A stretch of 32,452 nt of DNA, from positions 1-32,452 of the forward strand of contig JBBIPZ010000010.1 of NCBI GenBank assembly GCA_037442505.1. The letters run 5' to 3'. Shown here one piece after another: positions 7,615-15,886 of this stretch. A program made the translations under genes and the position numbers. The notes beneath the pieces are model-generated. The model was not told where the DNA came from, made no database searches, and was given only the letters and a program-made list of their open reading frames with translations. This DNA is from JBBIPZ01 sp037442505 [NCBI: Deltaproteobacteria bacterium] (GTDB lineage: Bacteria > CALINM01). The stretch's first letter is position 1. Each line of letters begins with the position of its first letter.

Positions 7615-8916
7615 ATGTTAGGTGTTATTAACGTTTACAATAACAATCTGATAAGCAAAGGACTTAAACCCGGTGTCAAGCTTATCTCGATTAATGGTCA
7701 CAAGATTTCAGATCAGTTTGATTTGTTTTTTTACTCAGATGATAGAAAGCTTCAGATTGAGTTTTTAAACTCAACGGGAGAAATTAAAAAGTTAAATATT
7801 ACTCCAAAACAGTTAGCTAAAGTAGAATTTGAACCACTAAAACCAAAAAAATGCGGAGCGCATTGTATTTTCTGCTTTGTAGAACAGTTGCCTAAAGGAT
7901 TAAGAAAATCACTGTACCACAAAGACGAAGATTATAGATTTTCATATCTTTATGGCAATTATGTAGCATTAACAAACATTACTGACTATGAACTAAAAAA
8001 AATAGTGAGATATCGACTTTCTCCGCTATATATTTCTGTCCATACTACGGATCCTGTTTTGAGAGGAAATATGCTTGGTCTAAAAAAAGCAGCGCCTATA
8101 CTACCATATATTAGATTTTTAGCTAAAAATAGCATATCATTACATTGTCAGATTGTGCTGTGTCCGGGTGTTAATGATGGTAACATGTTGGAAAAAACTA
8201 TTAATGATCTATCAGAATTCTATCCTAATGTGGAAAGCGTTGCAATCGTTCCCGTTGGCTTGACTGCACATAGAGAAAAATTGTATCATCTGCGTCCATT
8301 CAACGCCAAATTAGCAAAAGATTTGATAAAACAGTTAAAACCAATACAAAATAGATTTTTAAAAACATTCGGTAACCCTTTTGTCTTTTTGTCTGATGAA
8401 TTTTACATTCTTTCAAAGACTAAGATTCCAGATAAGGAACATTACTTTGGTTTCCCCCAGATTGAGAACGGTGTCGGCATTACAAGGCAGGTTATTGAAG
8501 ATGCAGAAAAACTGTTAAAGAAAAGGCTTCAAAAAGATATCCTATCAGGCAAAAAAATAGCATTGGTTACAGGAGTGATAGCATATAAAGTTTTGTTGCC
8601 ATACGTTAATAGGCTAAAAAAACTTACAAACCTTCACATTGATTTGTATGCAGTGGAAAACAAACTTTTGGGAAAAACGGTAACTGTGACAGGGCTACTA
8701 TCTGGCAAAGACATCATCCAATTTTTGCAAGATAAAAAGTTTGACATATTATTCATCCCAAATGTTATGCTTAAAGATAAAAAAGACACATTTTTGGACG
8801 ATGTGACAATTTCAGATTTAAGGAGATTTTTTAATACGAAGGTTTACACTTTCAAACCATTACTTTCTGAATTCTATAAAAAAATTGTTGCTTTAGCCAA
8901 ACATCATAACATTTAG
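7615..8916 (+). CDS. DUF512-family radical SAM protein with N-terminal PDZ-like domain
   Basis: The first ~60 residues resemble a PDZ-like fold (G-L-K-P-G-V-K-L-I-S-I-N-G-H). A CxxxCxxC cluster follows at Cys80, Cys84 and Cys87, expected to bind a radical-SAM [4Fe-4S] centre, with the family signature CIFCFVEQLPKGLR and DEDYRFSYLYGNY just after. The C-terminal half is the DUF512 region. At 433 residues it matches the usual size of this widespread, functionally unassigned anaerobe family. It has no usable Shine-Dalgarno and starts two bases after the preceding stop, so translation may be coupled. It lies immediately before AMMECR1. It is not the standard radical SAM partner of the AmmeMemoRadiSam system, which is a different family. 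Confidence 0.9.
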   Translation: MLGVINVYNNNLISKGLKPGVKLISINGHKISDQFDLFFYSDDRKLQIEFLNSTGEIKKLNITPKQLAKVEFEPLKPKKCGAHCIFCFVEQLPKGLRKSLYHKDEDYRFSYLYGNYVALTNITDYELKKIVRYRLSPLYISVHTTDPVLRGNMLGLKKAAPILPYIRFLAKNSISLHCQIVLCPGVNDGNMLEKTINDLSEFYPNVESVAIVPVGLTAHREKLYHLRPFNAKLAKDLIKQLKPIQNRFLKTFGNPFVFLSDEFYILSKTKIPDKEHYFGFPQIENGVGITRQVIEDAEKLLKKRLQKDILSGKKIALVTGVIAYKVLLPYVNRLKKLTNLHIDLYAVENKLLGKTVTVTGLLSGKDIIQFLQDKKFDILFIPNVMLKDKKDTFLDDVTISDLRRFFNTKVYTFKPLLSEFYKKIVALAKHHNI

Positions 8917-8944
8917 TATGTTTTGATAAAACAGTGGAACTAAT

Positions 8945-9505
8945 ATGGAAAGATTAACTTTACAAGAAAAAAAAGAGCTACTTGTTATAGCAAGAAAAAC
9001 ATTAGAACAATATTTGACTAAAAGAGAGATTCCAACCTTCAGAATTAGTAACAACAGATTGGCGGAACTTAAATTGGGCTGTTTTGTTACATTAAAGAAG
9101 AGCAATGATTTAAGAGGCTGTATAGGTAATTTTGGCAGTAGAGACGTGTTATATAAAAATATTCAAAATATGGCTATCGCTTCAGCAACAGAAGATCCCA
9201 GATTCAAAAAGGTATCAAAAGAAGAATTAACCCAACTTGACATTGAAATTTCTGTGCTATACCCTTTGATTAAGGTTAATGACCTTTCTGAAATTTTGGT
9301 TGGCAGAGACGGATTATATATAGTTTATGGCTTCAATAGTGGGGTTTTGCTTCCTCAGGTAGCAACTGAGTATAACTGGAATAGAGATGAGTTCCTCTCT
9401 CATACCTGTATCAAGGCTGGTCTTCATCCTGATAGCTGGAAAAATTTACCGCTCGAGATATATCGTTTTGAAGCGGATGTGTTTGGAGAAAAGGATTTAG
9501 AGTGA
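8945..9505 (+). CDS. amrA: AMMECR1-domain protein (AmmeMemoRadiSam system protein A)
   Basis: This 186-residue protein is the AMMECR1 domain alone. Diagnostic stretches are G-C-F-V-T-L-K-K...L-R-G-C-I-G, A-T-E-D-P-R-F, the D-I-E-I-S-V-L strand, G-R-D-G-L-Y-I-V-Y-G, L-L-P-Q-V-A-T-E-Y-N-W and C-I-K-A-G-L. The LRGCIG motif is the conserved core of the family. Its biochemical role is not established; in prokaryotes it co-occurs with MEMO and a radical SAM enzyme. MEMO lies about 5 kb away in this window. It ends in TGA at 9503-9505, directly abutting the stop of the convergent receiver-kinase gene with no bases between, so transcription from the two sides must meet here without a visible terminator. 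Confidence 0.93.
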   Translation: MERLTLQEKKELLVIARKTLEQYLTKREIPTFRISNNRLAELKLGCFVTLKKSNDLRGCIGNFGSRDVLYKNIQNMAIASATEDPRFKKVSKEELTQLDIEISVLYPLIKVNDLSEILVGRDGLYIVYGFNSGVLLPQVATEYNWNRDEFLSHTCIKAGLHPDSWKNLPLEIYRFEADVFGEKDLE

Positions 9506-10564
9506 TTAGTCAAGTTTGAGCTCAATTGTAACTACTGTTCCGGTATATTTATTACTTTTTACAAAAATTTTGCCATTATGTTTTTCAATAATTTTCATCG
9601 CTACTGTTAAACCTAAACCTGTACCTTCCATTTTAGACGTAAAAAATGGATCAAAAATAAACTTAAGGTCTTCATCTTTAATACCCACTCCATTATCAAT
9701 AATCTGAATTATAAACAACTTTTCACTCAGTTCAGATACAACTGTAAGCATTCCTCCATCTGGCATTGCCTCTATTGCGTTGTCGATAATATTTTGAAGT
9801 GCCTTTTCAAAATTATTTTTATCCATCGGGATGACTGTGTCAACTTCCGATAATTGTGTAGTCAGTTTTATATGTTTTTCAAATAGTATTTTTTCTACTC
9901 TACTTAAAACATTCCTGATACTATCGTTTATTGAACTTTGCTTATCACAAACAATCTCGATAGTTTTAAACTCGTAAATATCATTAATCATTTTTTCCAG
10001 TCTTCCGACCTCTTTCTCGATAGCAAGGATATACTTGTAACGCGGATCAGCTTCATCCGTCATAGAAAGCAGTTTTTTTGAAAACCCACCAATGACAACA
10101 AGTGGATTTCTGACTTCATGTGCTACACCCATCATCATTGTTGATAATGCGATAAGTTTTTCTCCTTTAATCTTTTCCTCATACTCTTTTTTTGTCTCTA
10201 AATGTGAGTTTATCCGAGCCAATAACTCTTTAAAATCAAAAGGTTTGGTAACATAATCCTCTGCTCCAAGTTCTAATCCTTTTACCTTGTCTGGCACTTC
10301 AGCTTTGGCTGTTAAAAGTATTACAGGAATTTCCTTTGTTTTATCATCTTTTCTTAAAATATCAAGAACTTCGTAGCCATCCTTCTTGGGCATCATTATA
10401 TCTAACAAAATCAGTGAAGGAAAATATTTGAACGTCTGTGACAAAGCTTCATCTCCATCCTTAGCTACAATCGTGTCAAAGCCTGTAGCCTTTAGGCGTT
10501 TTTCAAGAAGGACCAGGTTGTCTTCTTCGTCATCAACTATCAATATCAAAGGTTTTTCACTCAT
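9506..10564 (-). CDS. Receiver-histidine kinase protein (REC-HisKA-HATPase)
   Basis: The order is receiver domain first and kinase second, in 352 residues, with no membrane segment. The receiver has the acidic pair Asp11/Asp12, phospho-acceptor Asp55 in L-L-D-I-M-M-P, Thr85 and Lys107. The kinase has the H-box with His149 (AHEVRNPL), an N-box (I-I-D-N-A-I-E-A-M-P), G1 (DNGVGI), an F-box (FDPFFTSK) and G2 (GTGLGLTVA). It is probably a cytoplasmic relay kinase whose receiver accepts phosphate from another kinase. Its start overlaps the end of the symporter-kinase gene by eight bases, so the two are translated together and likely form one phosphorelay. No DNA-binding output domain is encoded in either protein. 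Confidence 0.92.
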   Translation of the reverse strand: MSEKPLILIVDDEEDNLVLLEKRLKATGFDTIVAKDGDEALSQTFKYFPSLILLDIMMPKKDGYEVLDILRKDDKTKEIPVILLTAKAEVPDKVKGLELGAEDYVTKPFDFKELLARINSHLETKKEYEEKIKGEKLIALSTMMMGVAHEVRNPLVVIGGFSKKLLSMTDEADPRYKYILAIEKEVGRLEKMINDIYEFKTIEIVCDKQSSINDSIRNVLSRVEKILFEKHIKLTTQLSEVDTVIPMDKNNFEKALQNIIDNAIEAMPDGGMLTVVSELSEKLFIIQIIDNGVGIKDEDLKFIFDPFFTSKMEGTGLGLTVAMKIIEKHNGKIFVKSNKYTGTVVTIELKLD

Positions 10565-13500
10565 AACTGTCTTTTCCTTTTTTAAATGAGCTAATGATAT
10601 TCAGAATATCATCTTTATAAGAATTTTCATCAATAAAAAACAGTGGAGTCGATTTTAAAACCTCATTTTTGGCAATATTTTCTCTTAACATATCATCTTC
10701 TTTATAAACTTCTTTGTTAATGAGGAGCATGACTGGTTTTATCATTTTTGCCTTATCAAAAATGTTTAAACTATCAACATATTCAACAGAGAATCCCTCT
10801 TTTGTAACATAATCATAAATTGTCTGTAAAATAAACTCATTCGGCTCACAAATAAAAATTGTATCCTTTTCTACACTTTGTATTAGTCTAACTTCTTTTA
10901 CATAAGGTTTAAAGTAAGCTTCAGAAGCCATAGGCATAGTGAAATAAAAAGTGGTTCCCTTGTTCATTTGACTTTCCACCCAGATAGCTCCACCATGCAT
11001 CTCGACCAGCCTTTTTGTTATGCTTAAGCCTAATCCTGTGCCACCATGTTTGCGTGTGCTGCTTTCTTCAACCTGTCTAAACGCTTCAAAGATTTTATCT
11101 AAATTTTCGGCAGATATTCCAATACCCGTATCGCTTACAGAAATCGTTGCCCAACTTTGCCCGGTATCATCAGGATTAATCTTACAATCTATCACTATAC
11201 TACCTTCATCTGTAAACTTTATTGCATTACTTAATAAGTTTATAAAAATCTGTTCAAGCCTTTGAAAATCGCACATCAAAAACAAAGATCTGTTGGAAGC
11301 ATTATCAACAATCTTCAAATTTTTACTTCCTATCAATGGGGTTACAATGGATATCGACTGCTTTATCACCTCACTGAGTTCAACTCTTTCAATGTTTAAT
11401 TGCATTCTTCCTGCCTCAATCTTCGAAAGGTCAAGTATATCATTTATTAACTGTAAAAGATGCTTCGCATTCCTCTCTATTCTCTCTAAGTCTTCTCTTT
11501 GACTTTCGCTGATATCACCTTCAACACCATCAAGTATCAATTGTGTATATCCAATAATCGAATTTAATGGCGTTCTTAGCTCATGAGACATTGTTGAAAG
11601 AAACTGGGTCTTTAATTTATCAACTTCCTTAAGATTATTATAAGCCTCTTCTAAAAGTTGAGACTTGTTTCTAAGTTCAATAGTTCTTTCTGCCACTTTA
11701 TTTTCTAATTCTTTATTAAGCATACCTAATTCTGCATAAAGTTGGGCATTCTTTAAAGACAGACCTATTTGATTTGCAATGCCTTGAAAGAAATTTAAAA
11801 ACTGTTCCGAAAAAAACTGTTTTGTATCATTTAGCAAAAAAATCACACCTAACGGCGATCCTGTAACAATTATAGGTGCGACAGCTAAAGATTGGATCGG
11901 CTTACCATTACCTAATGAGGATATTTTGGGGGGGAAAGGGGCATGTTCAATATCTTCAATCGCAATAATTTTTTTGCTTTCAAAAGCCTGCCAGACGTAA
12001 GTAAGTTTAGAGTTTTCAAATGCTATGCCTTTAGCTAATTCATCATCCAAACCTTTTTGCCTTCTAATTCTTAATTTACCATCCTTATCCATTATCACGA
12101 TAGCACATGCTGGCATATTAAAATTCTTTTCAAGGATATTTATAGCGATATCTAAAATCTCATTCTCATCTATAGTGCTTAACAACCTTTGTAACGAAGA
12201 ATACAACAGTGACAGCTCTTTAACCCTAATGGCAAGCGTCTCTCTGCTATCTTTTAAAGATTCTGAAACATCTTTGAATATACTAAATATTTCTACAACT
12301 TTTGTACCATGAATCTTTAAAAAACTATCAAGGATATTTTTTGAGGTCGCACTACCAATATAAGCTGCCAAAGACTTTTCTATATGATTTCTAAGTAAAA
12401 AAGCCTGATGAGAGGTCAAGTTTTCTTTATTTTTTAATCCTAAATTTTCGTAAAACAGCTCTAAGGTTTTGATTGCCTTATCTCTCCCCATAAATTTTGA
12501 CAGAAAATCAAGGTACTCTTGGTAGGAAGGAGGGCTTGACATATACTCTGTCACTTCTGCCAGAGATTCTTTATCCTTTTTGTCCAGGAAAACAAAGCTC
12601 TTCGCTGTTTCTTGTTCTGTTTTCGATTTAGGAAAAATAATTGAAAAAGAGACTGCACAAAAAATATTCAGGAAAAGTGACCAAAATATTGAATTACTCC
12701 AGATATCAAGAATATCAAGATAAAATAATGATTTTGGTTTTAAAAATTCAAGCCCAAACAAACCCTTTTCCACCACGCCTTGTAGAAAAGGTATGGCATC
12801 TGTTAATGATGGCATAAAAAGTGTATAAAACCAGACAAGAAAACCTACTACGATACCTGCTAAGGCACCAATTTTGTTTGTTCTTTCCCAATAAATACCA
12901 AGAAAGGTTGCAGGGGCAAGTTGTAATACAGCACAAAAAGACATAAGCCCTATATCAACAAGGATTTTTGTTTCACCAATAACTTTAAAATAAAAGTAAC
13001 CTAACAGCATTATTAACAATATCGTAAGTCGCTTTAGATGTATTAGTAAAAATGAAAGGTCTAAACCCGTTTTAAGGTTGACAATAAATGGGCTAACAAT
13101 ATGATTTATAATCATTGTGCTTAACGCAACTGTTTCAACAATTAACATCCCTGTAGCAGCAGAAAATCCCCCAATAAAAACGATTAAACTTAATATTTCG
13201 TTGCCTCTAATTAAAGGGATTTTTAGCACGTAAATGTCTGCGTCAGCTGGAGATAACCCTAATAGCCTCCCAGCAATTGCTATAGCAGGAACAAAAAAGT
13301 TTATCAAGAAAAGATATAAAGGGAAAAGAAACATTGCCTTCTTCAGATTTTTCTCACCAGTGTTTTCTATAACCCCAATGTGAAACTGCCTTGGTAATAA
13401 CATTACAGCAATTGCTGAAAGCAATATCAGATTGGCCCATTGATAATATGTTGGAGCAGGATATTCTCCAATCTTATATAATTGTTTAATCTCTTCAAAA

Positions 13501-14198
13501 ACTGAACCCTGACGTAAAATATCATCATAACCATTGAAAATAAAATACGTAACATACACGCCAACACACAAAAATGCAAAGAGCTTTACAAGTGCCTCAA
13601 AAGCAATAGCAAGCACCATTCCTTCGTGTCTTTCCGTCACATCAAGTTTTCTTGCCCCAAAAAGTGCTCCAAAAATTGAGAGTATCACGGCTATGTAAAA
13701 TGCGTAATCATGATAAAATTCCATTATCGCTGTTTTACGCGGGTGTTCTCCAAAAGAATATAATAATTCCAATGTGTTGGTAACGGCTTTTAACTGTAAC
13801 GCAATGTAAGGCAGCATACCAAAGACAAGCATTATAGATATTAATGCAGCAATATTTCCGGATTTACCATAACGAGTACTAATAAAGTCAGCAATAGAAG
13901 TTGTGTTATGATTTTTAGATATATTTATGATTTTTTTGAGCGTAAAGCTATAAGTAAAAGCAGCAAATGTAGCACCTATGTATATGGGGATATACTCAAA
14001 GCCATTGTGAGAAAAAAGTCCTACACTACCATAAAATGTCCAGGCAGTACAATAAACAGCCAAAGACAATGAATAAACAATGGGATTTTTTATTAAACTT
14101 TTGCCTTTTTCTTTATATTTGTCGCCTAAATAAGCGATCAAAAAGAGAAACATAAGATACAATAACGTTAAAAATGGCAAAAAAGAAAGCAATCTCAT
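10557..14198 (-). CDS. Na+/solute symporter fused to hybrid histidine kinase (CbrA-like)
   Basis: This 1213-residue membrane protein begins with a sodium:solute symporter domain (about residues 1-530, roughly 13 hydrophobic helices, AVYCTAWTFYGSVG near the N-terminus). A helical linker of the STAC type follows (about 545-640), then a GAF domain (about 665-815), a coiled coil, and a HisKA H-box with His near 871 (MSHELRTPLN). The HATPase domain has its N-box near 990 and G2 (GGTGLGLS) near 1053. The last ~110 residues look like a receiver domain, but the position of the phospho-acceptor Asp reads L-L-I-N-K-E, i.e. Asn. The architecture resembles CbrA-type sensors that couple transport or binding of a nutrient to kinase activity. 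The solute is unknown. It overlaps the small membrane gene upstream by four bases and the relay kinase downstream by eight. Confidence 0.92.
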   Translation of the reverse strand: MRLLSFLPFLTLLYLMFLFLIAYLGDKYKEKGKSLIKNPIVYSLSLAVYCTAWTFYGSVGLFSHNGFEYIPIYIGATFAAFTYSFTLKKIINISKNHNTTSIADFISTRYGKSGNIAALISIMLVFGMLPYIALQLKAVTNTLELLYSFGEHPRKTAIMEFYHDYAFYIAVILSIFGALFGARKLDVTERHEGMVLAIAFEALVKLFAFLCVGVYVTYFIFNGYDDILRQGSVFEEIKQLYKIGEYPAPTYYQWANLILLSAIAVMLLPRQFHIGVIENTGEKNLKKAMFLFPLYLFLINFFVPAIAIAGRLLGLSPADADIYVLKIPLIRGNEILSLIVFIGGFSAATGMLIVETVALSTMIINHIVSPFIVNLKTGLDLSFLLIHLKRLTILLIMLLGYFYFKVIGETKILVDIGLMSFCAVLQLAPATFLGIYWERTNKIGALAGIVVGFLVWFYTLFMPSLTDAIPFLQGVVEKGLFGLEFLKPKSLFYLDILDIWSNSIFWSLFLNIFCAVSFSIIFPKSKTEQETAKSFVFLDKKDKESLAEVTEYMSSPPSYQEYLDFLSKFMGRDKAIKTLELFYENLGLKNKENLTSHQAFLLRNHIEKSLAAYIGSATSKNILDSFLKIHGTKVVEIFSIFKDVSESLKDSRETLAIRVKELSLLYSSLQRLLSTIDENEILDIAINILEKNFNMPACAIVIMDKDGKLRIRRQKGLDDELAKGIAFENSKLTYVWQAFESKKIIAIEDIEHAPFPPKISSLGNGKPIQSLAVAPIIVTGSPLGVIFLLNDTKQFFSEQFLNFFQGIANQIGLSLKNAQLYAELGMLNKELENKVAERTIELRNKSQLLEEAYNNLKEVDKLKTQFLSTMSHELRTPLNSIIGYTQLILDGVEGDISESQREDLERIERNAKHLLQLINDILDLSKIEAGRMQLNIERVELSEVIKQSISIVTPLIGSKNLKIVDNASNRSLFLMCDFQRLEQIFINLLSNAIKFTDEGSIVIDCKINPDDTGQSWATISVSDTGIGISAENLDKIFEAFRQVEESSTRKHGGTGLGLSITKRLVEMHGGAIWVESQMNKGTTFYFTMPMASEAYFKPYVKEVRLIQSVEKDTIFICEPNEFILQTIYDYVTKEGFSVEYVDSLNIFDKAKMIKPVMLLINKEVYKEDDMLRENIAKNEVLKSTPLFFIDENSYKDDILNIISSFKKGKDSYE

Positions 14199-14401
14199 CT
14201 TCTATCACCACCACCAAACTGAGTGAAAATAAAGATCATCAATATAGAGATTGCCCAACCCACATAGATATAAAGAAAAAACAATGGATAACCAAAAACA
14301 AAGATTGTTTTATTGAAAATTACTATGAAAGGGTAATTTAACACTATAACACCAAGTATAAAAAGAATTACCCACCATTCTTTCTCTTTAATTCTCTTCA
14401 T
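14195..14401 (-). CDS. Small two-helix membrane protein, probable symporter partner
   Basis: This 68-residue protein has two hydrophobic helices (about 10-30 and 35-60) and a charged N-terminus (MKRIKEKEWW). The pattern P-F-I-V-I-F-N-K...F-G-Y-P-L-F-F-L-Y-I-Y-V-G-W resembles DUF3311-type small proteins encoded next to sodium:solute symporters. GGAGAA precedes the ATG. The stop overlaps the symporter-kinase start by four bases, so a stoichiometric partner or chaperone role for the symporter domain is likely but inferred. Confidence 0.75.
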   Translation of the reverse strand: MKRIKEKEWWVILFILGVIVLNYPFIVIFNKTIFVFGYPLFFLYIYVGWAISILMIFIFTQFGGGDRR

Positions 14402-14415
14402 GCCAAGTTCTCCAA

Positions 14416-15222
14416 TTAGATTATTGCTATCCCCGCATAACCAACAACATAATCGTAGTCACCACTAACTTCTCCCGAAGTTGAGTATTTTAAAACTCTT
14501 CCACCACTTGCCCCAAGCGATTTTGCTGCATAAATGCCTGCTGCAGCAGGATACACACCACACATTGTTATATCGTATATTCTACAAACATCTAAAAGCC
14601 CCTCTGGATCTAAAGAAACAATCTTTTCAATAGCCTTTGCATCTCTTTTTTTTGCTTCATCATGTGAAATATAGTGTGACATATCAGAACTTACTACAAT
14701 CAAAACTTTTTCTTTATAAGACTTGACTGCATCTGCAACTGCATTTCCAAGTTTTTCTAAATCTGTATGAGTACCGTCCATTATGCAGATAGGGACTATG
14801 TCAACATTGGGATTAAAATACTGCAAAAAAGGCAACTGAACTTCGATAGAATGTTCCCTGATGTGAGCATACATATCGTTTTCAATCTTTTCAAATCTTG
14901 ATAAGATTTCCTTTGCAAGTTTATTATTAATATTTATTTTACCAAGAGGTGTCTCCCAGACCCCCACTGTCATTATTGCAAATCTTCTACCAAGTCCTGT
15001 ATGATTTGGACCGAGTAATACAATCGTATCGGGGATAACAATAGAAGAATATAATAAGCCAGCAACATTGCCAGAATAAATATAGCCAGCATGAGGCGAA
15101 ATAACAACCTTAGCTTCAAGTTTATCTTCTTTCTTGTGCGCAAAACTTTGTATGAGGGCTTTAAGTTTTGCAGTATTAGAAGGATAAAACTGTCCACTAA
15201 CAACAGCTTCTCTGATAAACAT
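14416..15222 (-). CDS. amrB: MEMO-family protein (AmmeMemoRadiSam system protein B)
   Basis: The MEMO family shares the fold of class III extradiol dioxygenases. Visible signatures are the N-terminal R-E-A-V-V-S-G-Q-F-Y-P, S-P-H-A-G-Y with His44, L-L-G-P-N-H-T, the E-H-S-I-E-V-Q-L-P-F-L stretch with its His, S-S-D-M-S-H-Y and the D-I-T-M-C-G-V-Y-P Cys. The His, His and Cys at these places correspond to the metal-binding residues of human MEMO1. The frame can open at a TTG at 15237, but GAGGGGG sits between that codon and the ATG at 15222, so 15222 is the start. It is the first gene of a minus-strand operon with the symporter-kinase and relay kinase. Confidence 0.93.
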   Translation of the reverse strand: MFIREAVVSGQFYPSNTAKLKALIQSFAHKKEDKLEAKVVISPHAGYIYSGNVAGLLYSSIVIPDTIVLLGPNHTGLGRRFAIMTVGVWETPLGKININNKLAKEILSRFEKIENDMYAHIREHSIEVQLPFLQYFNPNVDIVPICIMDGTHTDLEKLGNAVADAVKSYKEKVLIVVSSDMSHYISHDEAKKRDAKAIEKIVSLDPEGLLDVCRIYDITMCGVYPAAAGIYAAKSLGASGGRVLKYSTSGEVSGDYDYVVGYAGIAII

Positions 15223-15345
15223 AAAATACCCCCTCAACTTTTATAATACAATATTAGCTTATAATAACAGTTTTGCAATAACGCTTCAGGATTTAAAATA
15301 GAAAAAATGTTTTTTAAGAAAACTTGAATTGAACAGATTTTTGAA

Positions 15346-15417
15346 TGGGCGGTGTAGGTTTCGAACCTACGACCCCCGGCTTGTAAGGCCGATGCTCTCC
15401 CGCTGAGCTAACCGCCC
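15346..15417 (-). tRNA. tRNA-Val (anticodon TAC)
   Basis: The 72-base cloverleaf begins GGGCGGT on the minus strand and has a 7-bp acceptor stem closing with ACCGCCC plus discriminator A. The D-arm is GCTC/GAGC, the anticodon loop CTTACAA gives TAC, and the T-arm is GTAGG TTCGAAA CCTAC. CCA is not encoded. It lies between HU and the MEMO gene on the same strand, possibly on a common transcript. Confidence 0.96.
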
Positions 15418-15424
15418 AATGAAA

Positions 15425-15443
15425 GGGAGGTTTTTCACCTCCC
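15425..15443 (-). terminator. GC-rich hairpin between HU and tRNA-Val
   Basis: GGGAGG and CCTCCC form a perfect 6-bp stem around a 7-base loop. On the minus strand it is followed only by TTTC, so termination is probably partial. It sits 8 bases before the tRNA-Val 5' end and could be an attenuator or processing site rather than a full terminator. Confidence 0.5.
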
Positions 15444-15468
15444 ATCTAAGATAGTTTTAGATTATCGT

Positions 15469-15741
15469 TTAGGCAACTGCTTTCTTTAATGCTTTACCAG
15501 GTCTAAATTTAGGAGCTTTTGATGCTTTAATCTTAATTTCTTGACCGGTTCTGGGATTTCTACCCTTTCTGGCTGCTCTCTTAACAACTTCAAATGTGCC
15601 AAATCCAACCAAAGCTACCTTGCCACCTTTTTTTAAAGATTCTGTAACAGCACCGATAAAACCATTTAGAGCCTTTTCTGCTGCTGCCTTGGAAATTTCT
15701 GCCTTTGCTGCGATTGCGCTAACTAATTCTGCTTTAGTCAT
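15469..15741 (-). CDS. hup: HU-family histone-like DNA-binding protein
   Basis: The 90-residue length is standard for HU/IHF proteins. The start [14 protein letters not shown], the central G-F-G-T-F-E-V and the [15 protein letters not shown]-binding arm are the family signature, and F-x-P-G-K-A-L-K closes the protein. HU forms dimers that bend and compact DNA. The promoter at 15773-15801 lies immediately upstream, and a strong AGGAGG precedes the ATG. An IHF subunit is possible, but the sequence and location by clpX fit HU. Confidence 0.96.
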   Translation of the reverse strand: MTKAELVSAIAAKAEISKAAAEKALNGFIGAVTESLKKGGKVALVGFGTFEVVKRAARKGRNPRTGQEIKIKASKAPKFRPGKALKKAVA

Positions 15742-15772
15742 ATTTTACCCTCCTTTTAGTAAAGTTAGTCTA

Positions 15773-15801
15773 TATATATCAAGGCAGCAAAACAATGTCA
15801 A
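15773..15801 (-). promoter_or_regulatory. Strong promoter of the HU gene
   Basis: TTGACA (15801-15796), exactly 17 bases, then TATATA (15778-15773). Two further TTGACA hexamers lie upstream at 15838-15833 and 15850-15845 without good -10 boxes. Confidence 0.75.
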
Positions 15802-15848
15802 CACTTTTTTTAAAAAAACTTAAATTTTTCTATGTCAAAAAGACTGTC

Positions 15849-15879
15849 AAAAAAACAAAAACAAGTATTTTCAATACTT
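15849..15879 (-). terminator. Rho-independent terminator of the tig-clpP-clpX operon
   Basis: AAGTATT and AATACTT form a 7-bp stem with a 3-base loop, 7 bases after the clpX stop codon. A T-rich tract (TTTTTGTTTTTTT) follows. The stem is AT-rich but position and T-tract are convincing. Confidence 0.7.
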
Positions 15880-15886
15880 TGCAGCA

